Below, one piece after another: positions 1-6,544 of a stretch of DNA of 10,341 nt (position 1 is the stretch's first letter; the number at the start of each line of letters is the position of its first letter). The notes under the pieces are model-generated. The model was given only the letters and a program-made list of their open reading frames with translations. It had not been told where the DNA came from and searched no databases. Both the position numbers and the translations under genes were made by a program. Source of the DNA: Nitrospira bacterium HGW-Nitrospira-1 (GTDB lineage Bacteria; Nitrospirota; Thermodesulfovibrionia; Thermodesulfovibrionales; UBA6898); NCBI GenBank assembly GCA_002839535.1, contig PGYF01000058.1, positions 1 to 10,341 of the forward strand. The letters run 5' to 3'.

Positions 1-22
1 TTGCTTATTCATTAAATTACCC

Positions 23-51
23 TTGACACTCAAAACTTGAATAATTAGAAG
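23..51 (+). promoter_or_regulatory. Probable sigma70-type promoter for hisD-hisG
   Basis: A perfect -35 box TTGACA (23-28) is followed after 17 nt by TAGAAG (46-51), a 4 of 6 match to TATAAT. This would start transcription near position 58 and leave a leader of about 16 nt before hisD. An overlapping alternative is TTGAAT (37-42), 17 nt, TAGAAT (60-65), but it would put the start almost on the hisD ATG. It is a prediction from sequence only, and upstream his genes outside the window could also read through. Confidence 0.4.
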
Positions 52-73
52 CTAACCGATAGAATTAAACCAC

Positions 74-1366
74 ATGAAAATTATTAAAAAGAACTCTGAT
101 TTTCTCAAGTTCCTTGATATTTTGCAAGTGCGTGGAGCGGCTGCCAACAGCGCTATTGAGCATGATGTTAGAGCAATCCTTCGCGACGTCAAAGAAAACG
201 GCGACAGAGCAGCGCTGAAATATACAAAAAAATATGATGATAAAAAGGCGGCGAAACTCACTGTTACCGCAGCTGAGATCAAAAAAGCTGCCGACAAGGC
301 AGAGCCTGCAATTGTAAAGGCGCTGGAAATTGCGGCAAGGCGGATAAGGAAATTTCATGAGATGCAGGCGGAAAGCTCATGGTTTTTTTCAGAAGGTGAT
401 ACAGCGCTTGGGCAGATTATCCGTCCGCTTAAGCGGGTCGGCGTCTATGTCCCTGGAGGGAAGGCTGCGTATCCGTCAACGGTTTTGATGAATGTTATCC
501 CTGCGCAGGTTGCAGGGGTAAAAGAAATAGCGCTCTGTGTTCCCGCGCCCGGGGGCGAGATGAATCCGTATGTGATGGCCGCCATAAGAATGCTCGGCAT
601 TAAAGAGGTATATAAAATTGGCGGCGCTCAGGCAGTCGGCGCAATGGCATTCGGGACAAAGAGCATCAAAAAAGTTGATAAGATTGCAGGTCCCGGCAAT
701 GTCTATGTCGCAACAGCGAAGAAAATGGTCTTTGGGATTGTTGACATTGACATGATTGCGGGCCCAAGCGAGATTCTGATTATTGCAGACAGTTCGGCAG
801 ATGCAACTTTTGTAGCAGCGGACATGCTGAGCCAGGCTGAACATGATGAACTTGCCTCCTCGGCGCTTATAACTGATTCCAGTCAGTTAGCTGAAAAAGT
901 ATCTCATGAGATCGATATGCAATTGGCCGGCCTTAAGAGACACAAAATCGCCAGGGCTTCTCTTGAGAATTATGGCGCTATCGTGATTACAAAAAATATT
1001 CGGGAAGCAGTCAGGCTTTCGAATCAGATAGCTCCGGAACACCTCGAAATTATGACGGAAAACCCTATGGACATTCTGCCGATGATAGAGAATGCCGGCG
1101 CAGTATTCCTCGGCCCATGGACGCCTGAGGCCCTCGGAGATTATGCCGCAGGTCCGAATCATACCCTGCCGACAGGCGGGACAGCGCGGTTTTTCTCACC
1201 TTTGGGCGTTTATGATTTCTACAAACGCTCGAGTATGCTCAGCTTCAGTAAAAAGGGCTTTTTGCGTTTGTCAAAGACTGTAGAGATAATTGCCGACGCT
1301 GAAGGACTTGAGGCCCATGGCAATACCATCAGGGTGAGAAAAAAGGGACTGAAAAGAACTGTCTAA
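74..1366 (+). CDS. hisD: Histidinol dehydrogenase
   Basis: HisD catalyses the last two steps of histidine synthesis: the NAD-dependent oxidation of L-histidinol through the aldehyde to L-histidine, in the cytoplasm with bound zinc. The 430 aa length is normal for the family and the protein aligns end to end by eye. Visible signatures are RVGVYVPGG (121-129), IAGPGNVYVATAK (204-216) and DMIAGPSEILI (226-236). The expected zinc ligands are Q254 and H257 in SQAEHDE, D356 in ALGDYAAGPNH and H415 in EAHGNT. The acid/base pair E322-H323 sits in APEHLE. The reading frame has a stop at 53-55 and no earlier ATG, so the ATG at 74 is the natural start, although no strong Shine-Dalgarno precedes it. hisG follows after 28 nt on the same strand. 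The identification is firm. Confidence 0.97.
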   Translation: MKIIKKNSDFLKFLDILQVRGAAANSAIEHDVRAILRDVKENGDRAALKYTKKYDDKKAAKLTVTAAEIKKAADKAEPAIVKALEIAARRIRKFHEMQAESSWFFSEGDTALGQIIRPLKRVGVYVPGGKAAYPSTVLMNVIPAQVAGVKEIALCVPAPGGEMNPYVMAAIRMLGIKEVYKIGGAQAVGAMAFGTKSIKKVDKIAGPGNVYVATAKKMVFGIVDIDMIAGPSEILIIADSSADATFVAADMLSQAEHDELASSALITDSSQLAEKVSHEIDMQLAGLKRHKIARASLENYGAIVITKNIREAVRLSNQIAPEHLEIMTENPMDILPMIENAGAVFLGPWTPEALGDYAAGPNHTLPTGGTARFFSPLGVYDFYKRSSMLSFSKKGFLRLSKTVEIIADAEGLEAHGNTIRVRKKGLKRTV

Positions 1367-1394
1367 AAAATATAAATAAATCAGGAAGGAATAT

Positions 1395-2282
1395 ATGATG
1401 AAATCCAAATCCAAAATTCTTAATCTGGGTCTGCCAAAGGGGAGCCTCCAGGAATCCACATTGAAGCTTTTCAGGAAGGCGGGCTATCACATATCAGTAT
1501 CAGCCCGTTCGTATTATCCGGTTTTTGACGACCAGGAAGTAGAATCCATGCTTATCAGGGCCCAGGAGATGGCCAGATATGTTGAAAACGGGATTCTTGA
1601 CTGCGGCCTGACCGGCCATGACTGGATAATGGAGCAGGCTGCTGATGTACACGAAGTCGCTGAATTGAATTACGCAAAGGAAGGTCTCAGACCCGTAAAA
1701 TGGGTCATCGCCGTGCCGAATGATTCCAGAATAAAAACCATCAAAGACCTCAATGGCAAGCGGATAGCAACAGAGCTGGTAGGCTTTACCGGGAGGTACC
1801 TTAAATCAAAAAATATCAAGGCTGAGATTGATTTTTCCTGGGGAGCCACGGAAGTAAAACCACCTCATCTGGCAGATGCTATTGTCGAGTTGACAGAGAC
1901 AGGGTCGTCTCTCCGCGCAAATAATCTGAGAATTGTTGAGACAGTTCTTGAGTCAAGCACCAGATTTATAGCCAACAAAAGGGCGTGGCAGGATAAATGG
2001 AAAAGACAGAAGATGGAAAATATCGTGATGCTGCTAAAGGGAGCGCTTGCTGCCGAAGAGAAAGTCGGCCTTAAGATGAACATTGCCCAAAAAGACCTGA
2101 GGCGTATAATGAGCCTTCTGCCTGCAATGCACTCACCTACGATATCCGCACTGTCCGATGAAGGGTGGTATGCCATTGATGTGGTAATAGATGAAAAAAT
2201 ACTCTGTGATCTTATCCCCAGGCTCAAGAAGGCCGGCGCCTCGGGCATTGTTGAATATCAGTTGAATAAAGTGATCCCGTAA
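1395..2282 (+). CDS. hisG: ATP phosphoribosyltransferase, long form
   Basis: HisG joins ATP and PRPP to give phosphoribosyl-ATP, the committed first step of histidine synthesis. At 295 aa it is the long form. The catalytic periplasmic-binding-like domain covers roughly residues 7-215, with LPKGSL near the N-terminus, DCGLTGHDW (69-77) and the PRPP-binding loop DAIVELTETGSSLRAN (161-176). A C-terminal ACT-like domain of about 75 residues follows (about 220-292), which in this family binds histidine for feedback inhibition. It should therefore work without a HisZ partner. AAGGA ends at 1390; that is 4 nt before the first ATG (1395) and 7 nt before a second ATG (1398), so the true start may be the second one, shortening the protein by one residue. 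It follows hisD and is probably co-transcribed; the more usual order is hisG before hisD. Confidence 0.95.
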   Translation: MMKSKSKILNLGLPKGSLQESTLKLFRKAGYHISVSARSYYPVFDDQEVESMLIRAQEMARYVENGILDCGLTGHDWIMEQAADVHEVAELNYAKEGLRPVKWVIAVPNDSRIKTIKDLNGKRIATELVGFTGRYLKSKNIKAEIDFSWGATEVKPPHLADAIVELTETGSSLRANNLRIVETVLESSTRFIANKRAWQDKWKRQKMENIVMLLKGALAAEEKVGLKMNIAQKDLRRIMSLLPAMHSPTISALSDEGWYAIDVVIDEKILCDLIPRLKKAGASGIVEYQLNKVIP

Positions 2283-2303
2283 CAGGCTGAATGGGGGTGT
2301 TGG

Positions 2304-2334
2304 CGTGTTGACATATAACACGTTTGTTGTTCTT
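2304..2334 (+). terminator. Weak rho-independent terminator candidate after hisG
   Basis: The arms CGTGTT (2304-2309) and AACACG (2317-2322) form a 6 bp stem with a 7 nt loop, which two G-U pairs could extend. A T-rich run TTTGTTGTTCTT (2323-2334) follows directly. It lies 22 nt past the hisG stop and before the pdaD promoters, which is where a terminator would be expected. The stem is short and only half G/C, so it could be inefficient or fortuitous. Confidence 0.35.
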
Positions 2335-2380
2335 CAGAGCGGGCTTTTGCTTCTATCGCCGAATGGGTGACACAGGTTTG

Positions 2381-2410
2381 TTGACATTGATCGGGGCCGT
2401 GCCTTATCAT
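2381..2410 (+). promoter_or_regulatory. Upstream promoter candidate (P1) for pdaD-speB
   Basis: A perfect -35 TTGACA (2381-2386) is followed after 18 nt by TATCAT (2405-2410), a 5 of 6 match to the -10 consensus. It would give a leader of about 58 nt before pdaD. It overlaps the P2 candidate: the P1 -10 region is the P2 -35 region. Confidence 0.4.
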
Positions 2411-2433
2411 TCTTGATTCATTATTATTATAAT
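2404..2433 (+). promoter_or_regulatory. Downstream promoter candidate (P2) for pdaD-speB
   Basis: A perfect -10 box TATAAT (2428-2433) stands 18 nt after TTATCA (2404-2409), a 4 of 6 match to the -35 consensus. The surrounding A/T-rich stretch favours melting. Transcription would start near 2440, about 35 nt before the pdaD ATG, leaving room for the strong Shine-Dalgarno at 2462-2467. Confidence 0.45.
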
Positions 2434-2474
2434 ACACCGGCTTAAAAAATTTTGTCGTAAAAGGAGGATGAAAG

Positions 2475-3020
2475 ATGACGCCCAAAAAAGTTTTCTTTAC
2501 GAAAGGGGTTGGCGTCCATAAAGACAAACTGTCATCCTTCGAGGTTGCATTAAGGAACGCGGGCATTGAGAAATGTAATCTTGTTTATGTATCAAGCATA
2601 TTCCCGCCTGAGTGCAGGATTCTTTCAAGGCGTGCCGGCCTGAAACTTCTGAGGCCCGGTCAGATTACGTATTGCGTAATGTCTCGAAAAGAGACAAACG
2701 AACCGAACCGTCTTATTTCTGCAGCAGTCGGTTTTGCCATGCCTACGGATTGTTGTAACTATGGATACCTTTCTGAACATCATGCCTTTGGTGAAAAAGC
2801 CGCTGTCTCCGGCGAATACGCAGAGGACCTTGCCGCAACAATGCTTGCCACAACTCTCGGCATTCCCTTTGATCCTGATCAGGCATGGGATGAGCGTAAG
2901 CAGTCCTATACAGCAAGCGGCCACATATTCAAAACTCAAAACATCTGCCAGTCTGCAGAGGGAAATAAAGACGGTCTGTGGACCACGGTATTAGCAACAG
3001 CAGTTTTTATTATCGACTGA
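2475..3020 (+). CDS. pdaD: Pyruvoyl-dependent arginine decarboxylase
   Basis: This enzyme decarboxylates L-arginine to agmatine using a covalently bound pyruvoyl group instead of PLP. The family is made as a proenzyme that cuts itself at a Ser-Ser bond. Here the motif is VYVSSIFPPE, with predicted cleavage between S40 and S41, giving a beta chain of about 40 residues and an alpha chain of about 141 residues whose first residue becomes pyruvoyl. MPTDCCNYGYLSEHHAFG (89-106) is the conserved core; E101 is the likely counterpart of the catalytic glutamate of the Methanocaldococcus enzyme. The 181 aa length is within the family range. The start is set by AGGAGG at 2462-2467, 7 nt from the ATG. The agmatinase gene begins one base after the stop, which strongly supports arginine rather than another amino acid as substrate. 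The family is common in archaea and patchy in bacteria, so ancestral transfer is possible, but composition does not look foreign. Confidence 0.93.
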   Translation: MTPKKVFFTKGVGVHKDKLSSFEVALRNAGIEKCNLVYVSSIFPPECRILSRRAGLKLLRPGQITYCVMSRKETNEPNRLISAAVGFAMPTDCCNYGYLSEHHAFGEKAAVSGEYAEDLAATMLATTLGIPFDPDQAWDERKQSYTASGHIFKTQNICQSAEGNKDGLWTTVLATAVFIID

Positions 3021-3021
3021 A

Positions 3022-3879
3022 ATGCCGGCGTCTCCCATGAGTTTCTGCGGGTTGCCAAACGATGATACTGCTTATGCGCAGGCCTCAACCATAATACTTC
3101 CGGTCCCATTTGACAAAACCAGCACATGGCTTAAAGGCGCTGATAAAGGTCCTGCGGCAATAATCGAGGCGTCAAAATATCTTGAGATCTACGATATAGA
3201 GACCGACAGCGAGGTTTACAGGAAGGGTATTTTTACTGCCAAACCGATCCATGCTGCCTCATCTTCTGTTCTGTTAAGAAAAACTGACACAACAGTCTCC
3301 CGTTATCTCAAAGACAATAAGCTTGTAGTAACCCTTGGGGGTGACCACTCGGTTTCCATTGGCGTTATCAAGCCCTATGCAAAGCGCTATAAGGATCTGA
3401 GCGTACTGCATCTTGACGCCCATGCCGACTCGCGTGATTCATATGAGGGGACCCCCTATAATCATGCCTGTGTTATGGCGCGTGCCCGGGAATTTACGAA
3501 AAACATTGTCTCAGTCGGAATACGGAGTATGGATTCCTCAGAACGCGCCAATGTTGATAGAAAGAAGATGTTTTTTGCCCATGATATACACGATTCCGAC
3601 AAATGGATAAATAAAGCAGTGCGCCTGCTGACTGACAGTGTCTACATTACCATTGATCTTGATGTCTTTGATCCTGGCGTCATGCCGTCAACAGGCACAC
3701 CTGAGCCTGGCGGGTTAGGCTGGTATCAGATTAAGAAGCTCCTCGCGGCTGTCTCGAAGTCAAAACAAATTGTCGGCTTTGATGTCGTTGAGTTATGTCC
3801 ATCCGAACATAAAGCCGCTGATTTTCTTGCTGCAAAATTGATCTACACGCTTTTAAGCTATATTTACGCGAACAGGTAA
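3022..3879 (+). CDS. speB: Agmatinase (ureohydrolase family)
   Basis: It hydrolyses agmatine to putrescine and urea at a binuclear manganese centre in the cytoplasm. All the ureohydrolase metal ligands are present: H109 in GGDHS, D132, H134 and D136 in LDAHAD, and D212 and D214 in IDLDVFDP. NHAC (147-150) and the late acid E257 in FDVVEL also match the family. The 285 aa length is typical. The family includes arginases and guanidinobutyrases; I choose agmatinase because the gene sits one base after an arginine decarboxylase (stop TGA at 3018-3020, ATG at 3022). No Shine-Dalgarno is visible, so translation is probably coupled to pdaD. A second ATG at 3037 would remove five residues and cannot be excluded. 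The gene ends in front of a palindromic repeat and faces nspC. Confidence 0.93.
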   Translation: MPASPMSFCGLPNDDTAYAQASTIILPVPFDKTSTWLKGADKGPAAIIEASKYLEIYDIETDSEVYRKGIFTAKPIHAASSSVLLRKTDTTVSRYLKDNKLVVTLGGDHSVSIGVIKPYAKRYKDLSVLHLDAHADSRDSYEGTPYNHACVMARAREFTKNIVSVGIRSMDSSERANVDRKKMFFAHDIHDSDKWINKAVRLLTDSVYITIDLDVFDPGVMPSTGTPEPGGLGWYQIKKLLAAVSKSKQIVGFDVVELCPSEHKAADFLAAKLIYTLLSYIYANR

Positions 3880-3895
3880 GTGTTTCATAATTTGT

Positions 3896-3963
3896 GTCAT
3901 TGCCCGACTTGATCGGGCAATCCATACCCTATCCTGGATTGTCCGGTCAAGCCGGACAATGAC
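3896..3963. repeat. Paired-hairpin palindromic repeat (REP/MITE-like)
   Basis: Two 29 nt arms in opposite orientation (3896-3924 and 3935-3963) are separated by 10 nt. Each arm contains a perfect 8 bp hairpin: TTGCCCGA / TCGGGCAA with loop CTTGA (3900-3920), and TTGTCCGG / CCGGACAA with loop TCAAG (3939-3959). The outer ends read GTCATTG and CAATGAC. The arms differ at only four positions, and within each hairpin the changes are paired, so both stems stay perfect. The architecture resembles REP/BIME-type or small non-coding mobile repeats dispersed in many bacterial genomes. It sits in the convergent gap and could also help end transcription from either side. There is no second full copy in this window. 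Confidence 0.75.
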
Positions 3964-4003
3964 AACAATATATAAATCTGGATTCGGAGCCTGCCCCGAC
4001 CCC

Positions 4004-4036
4004 CTGATCAAGTCAGACCTGCGCTCTTGGCGCAGG
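4004..4036. repeat. Secondary hairpins, possible decayed repeat or weak terminator
   Basis: A small hairpin CTGA / TCAG with loop TCAAG (4004-4016) uses the same loop sequence as the palindromic repeat about 45 nt to its left, which suggests a decayed relative. Directly after it, CCTGCGC / GCGCAGG with loop TCTTG (4018-4036) forms a perfect 7 bp G/C-rich stem. The tail on the + strand is only GTTCTT and on the - strand is not T-rich, so it is a poor canonical terminator for either neighbouring operon. It may still slow polymerase between the converging genes. Confidence 0.4.
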
Positions 4037-4064
4037 GTTCTTAACGACTGTTAATAATTTCTGA

Positions 4065-5231
4065 TCACGATAGTCTGTCCCTGTAAGCCTTATAGCCGAA
4101 CTTCTTTACCGCCTCTATCTTTCCTCCATCCCTTAGCACTGCAATGTCCGGGAGATTTATTCCGTTGAAGGTCGTATTCTTCACAATACTGTAAAGGGCC
4201 ATATCCGTAAAAACCAGCTTATCACCTCTTTTTAGCGGCCTGTCAAAAGAATAATCACCGATGACGTCCCCTGCAAGGCAGCTTGGGCCTGCGAGTCTAT
4301 ATCGGTATTTTTTTTCATTCTTCCTGCCGGACCCGGGTATGTGGGGTCTGTAAGGCATAAGCAGAACATCCGGCATATGCGTTTCTGCCGAGGCGTCCAT
4401 TATCGCAATCTCAGCCCTGTTCTTCACAATATCCAGGACCGCCGAGATCAGTACTCCTGCATTGTAGACACTCGCCTCGCCTGGTTCAAGATACACCTGT
4501 ACTGCGTATCTGTGTTTGAAATCGTTTATGAGATCGATCAGAAGCTCTATGTCGTAATCGTCTTGCGTTATGTGATGACCGCCTCCGAAATTCACCCATT
4601 TCAAGCCCTTGATGTTTTTTCCGTAAAGCTTTTCGAATGACTTCAGTATCCTTTCAAGCACGTCTGCATTCTGCTGGCACATCGCATGAAAGTGCAGGCC
4701 ATCCACAATGCTCTTGTGCTTAGGGAATTCCTGTTTAAATATAGAGTGGACTATCCCCAGCCGCGAATATGGCGCACAGGGGTTGTACATATCTGTTTCA
4801 ACCTCAGAGCGCCCGGGATTTATTCTCAAGCCGATCTCAACGCCGCTTTTCTTGGCGGTCTTTCCATATTGTTCGAGTTGATAAAACGAATTGAATATGA
4901 TTGAGTCCGAATACTTCAGGATAGCCCTGATCTCTTTTTCCCGGTATGCTGCACTGAAGGTATGGACTTCTTTTTTAAATTCTTCATAGCCGAGCCTTGC
5001 TTCACTGAGGCCGCTTGCGCACACGCCGTCAAGATACCTGGACATCATCGGAAAAGTTGCAAAAGAGGCATAGGCTTTTAATGCATGGAAGACCTTGCAG
5101 CCAGTGCGCTCCTTTACATGCCGCAGGACCTTCATGTTTTTTTCGATAAGGGTTTCGTCTATCAGATATACCGGAGTTTCAATGGCCCCTTTTGAGATCC
5201 TCAGTAATCTGTTTACTTCTTTTGTGTCCAT
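4065..5231 (-). CDS. nspC: Carboxynorspermidine/carboxyspermidine decarboxylase
   Basis: This PLP enzyme removes the carboxyl group from carboxyspermidine (or carboxynorspermidine) to yield spermidine (or norspermidine). It belongs to the fold-III alanine racemase / ornithine decarboxylase group. The Schiff-base lysine is in FHALKAYA (K52 from the chosen start), the phosphate-binding loop is FGGGHHIT (215-222), EPGE lies at 249-252, and the active-site cysteine is in GPSCLAGDVIGD (C318), a motif typical of NspC rather than of ornithine or diaminopimelate decarboxylases. The 388 aa length fits. I place the start at the ATG at 5231, 6 nt after AGAG; an in-frame TTG at 5237 would add two residues. 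The dehydrogenase that makes its substrate ends 8 nt upstream, so the two are surely co-expressed. Whether the product is spermidine or norspermidine depends on which diamine is supplied; putrescine from pdaD-speB favours spermidine. Confidence 0.94.
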   Translation of the reverse strand: MDTKEVNRLLRISKGAIETPVYLIDETLIEKNMKVLRHVKERTGCKVFHALKAYASFATFPMMSRYLDGVCASGLSEARLGYEEFKKEVHTFSAAYREKEIRAILKYSDSIIFNSFYQLEQYGKTAKKSGVEIGLRINPGRSEVETDMYNPCAPYSRLGIVHSIFKQEFPKHKSIVDGLHFHAMCQQNADVLERILKSFEKLYGKNIKGLKWVNFGGGHHITQDDYDIELLIDLINDFKHRYAVQVYLEPGEASVYNAGVLISAVLDIVKNRAEIAIMDASAETHMPDVLLMPYRPHIPGSGRKNEKKYRYRLAGPSCLAGDVIGDYSFDRPLKRGDKLVFTDMALYSIVKNTTFNGINLPDIAVLRDGGKIEAVKKFGYKAYRDRLS

Positions 5232-5239
5232 CGGCAACT

Positions 5240-6478
5240 CTACATTCTATCAGGCAGCGCAGCATGTTCTGCAACCTGCCAGGGGAGACCGTATTTATTC
5301 AATGCATCCATGAATCTGTCGGGGTCGAGTTGTTCCATGTTAAATACTCCAGACCCCTGCCAGACCCCTGTAAGCATCATCATTGCGCCTATCATTGCAG
5401 GCACGCCGGTCGTGTACGCAATTGCCTGGGTTCCTGTCTCCCTGAAGGCCTCCTCATGGTCGCACACATTATAGATATATCTGGTAATAATCTTCCCGTC
5501 CTTTTTCCCGGTCATTATGTTCCCGATAACTGTCTTCCCTGTATATTTTGTTCCAAGCGAGGCAGGCTCGGGGAGTAATGTCTTTAGAAATTTCACCGGC
5601 ACAATTTTCTGTCCTTCATACTCCACCTCATCTATTCTTGTCATGCCGACATTTCTGAGCACCCTGAGGTGGTTAAGGTAGTTCTCAGAGAAGGTCATCC
5701 AGAATCTTGCCCTCTTCAGTCCTTTTATATTTTGAACAAGCGACTCAAGCTCTTCATGGTAGAGAAGATAGCTTTCCTGTGCTCCTGCAACCGGGTAATC
5801 AAAGCTGAAATGTATGCTGCCTTCCTCGATTATCGCAGGCGTCTCAATCCACTTTCTGTTTTCCCAGTGTCTTGCCACCTGCGTTACTTCCCTGATATTA
5901 ATCTCAGGATTAAAGTTTGTTGCAAACGCATGCCCATGGTTTCCGGCATTGCAGTCCAGTATGTCCAGATAATTTATCTCGTCGAAGAGATGCTTCTGAG
6001 CATAAGCTGTAAACACATTCGTTACGCCCGGATCGAATCCTGAGCCGAGAACTGCCATAATCCCCCTCTGCATGAACTTATCCTGGTAGGCCCATTGCCA
6101 GCTGTATTCAAAGTGGGCTTCATCTATTGGTTCATAATTGGCTGTGTCTATGTAGTGCACTCCTGTTTTCAGGCAGGCGTCCATAATATGCAGATCCTGA
6201 TAAGGAAGGGCAAGGTTAAGCACAACGTCCGGTTGAAATTGCTTTATCAGCCCGGCGAGCTCCGGCGCTTTGTCGGCATCCACCTGAGCTGTTTGAATCT
6301 CTCTGCCGTATCTCTGTTTGATATCCTCTCTGATCGCCTCACACCTGGAGAGTGTCCTGCTGGCGACCATTATCTCTTTGAATACTTCAGGTACCTGAGC
6401 GCACTTGTGAGCTGCAACTGTCGCGACGCCTCCAGCCCCGATTATCATTATTCTTCCACGACTTTTAATTTCATTCAT
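5240..6478 (-). CDS. Carboxy(nor)spermidine synthase, saccharopine dehydrogenase family
   Basis: It reductively condenses a diamine (putrescine or diaminopropane) with L-aspartate 4-semialdehyde, using NAD(P)H, to form carboxyspermidine or carboxynorspermidine. The N-terminus has a Rossmann motif IIGAGGVAT (12-20). Further family landmarks are SGFDPGVTNVF (146-156), DCNAGNHG (175-182), ATNFNPEINIRE (186-197) and, near the end, TTGVPAMIGA. The length is 412 aa from the ATG at 6478, which I prefer because AGGGAG lies 9 nt before it; a TTG at 6517 would add 13 unconserved residues and has no such site. By sequence alone the family includes lysine-pathway saccharopine dehydrogenases, but the adjacent nspC, 8 nt downstream, makes the polyamine role strongly preferred. 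It follows pgk after 66 nt with no evident terminator or promoter, so it is probably read from the same transcript. Confidence 0.92.
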   Translation of the reverse strand: MNEIKSRGRIMIIGAGGVATVAAHKCAQVPEVFKEIMVASRTLSRCEAIREDIKQRYGREIQTAQVDADKAPELAGLIKQFQPDVVLNLALPYQDLHIMDACLKTGVHYIDTANYEPIDEAHFEYSWQWAYQDKFMQRGIMAVLGSGFDPGVTNVFTAYAQKHLFDEINYLDILDCNAGNHGHAFATNFNPEINIREVTQVARHWENRKWIETPAIIEEGSIHFSFDYPVAGAQESYLLYHEELESLVQNIKGLKRARFWMTFSENYLNHLRVLRNVGMTRIDEVEYEGQKIVPVKFLKTLLPEPASLGTKYTGKTVIGNIMTGKKDGKIITRYIYNVCDHEEAFRETGTQAIAYTTGVPAMIGAMMMLTGVWQGSGVFNMEQLDPDRFMDALNKYGLPWQVAEHAALPDRM

Positions 6479-6544
6479 AAACACTCTCCCTGACAACAAA
6501 TTGCAATTGCCTTGCAAGGAACGTTAGTGTCTTCTGCCTTCTCT

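Noticed and set aside
5240..6478. Lysine-pathway saccharopine dehydrogenase or homospermidine synthase
   Set aside because: The tight pairing with nspC and the absence of lysine genes favour carboxy(nor)spermidine synthase; the NspC partner would have no substrate otherwise.
6479..6517. TTG start at 6517 that would lengthen the carboxyspermidine synthase by 13 residues
   Set aside because: The ATG at 6478 has an AGGGAG ribosome site at good spacing and gives the family-typical N-terminus just before the Rossmann motif; the extra residues look like untranslated leader.
6500..6530. Palindromes CCTTGCAAGG and GCAATTGC between pgk and the carboxyspermidine synthase
   Set aside because: They are short self-complementary words without a loop, and no T-run follows, so they do not make a terminator; there is also no convincing -35/-10 pair.
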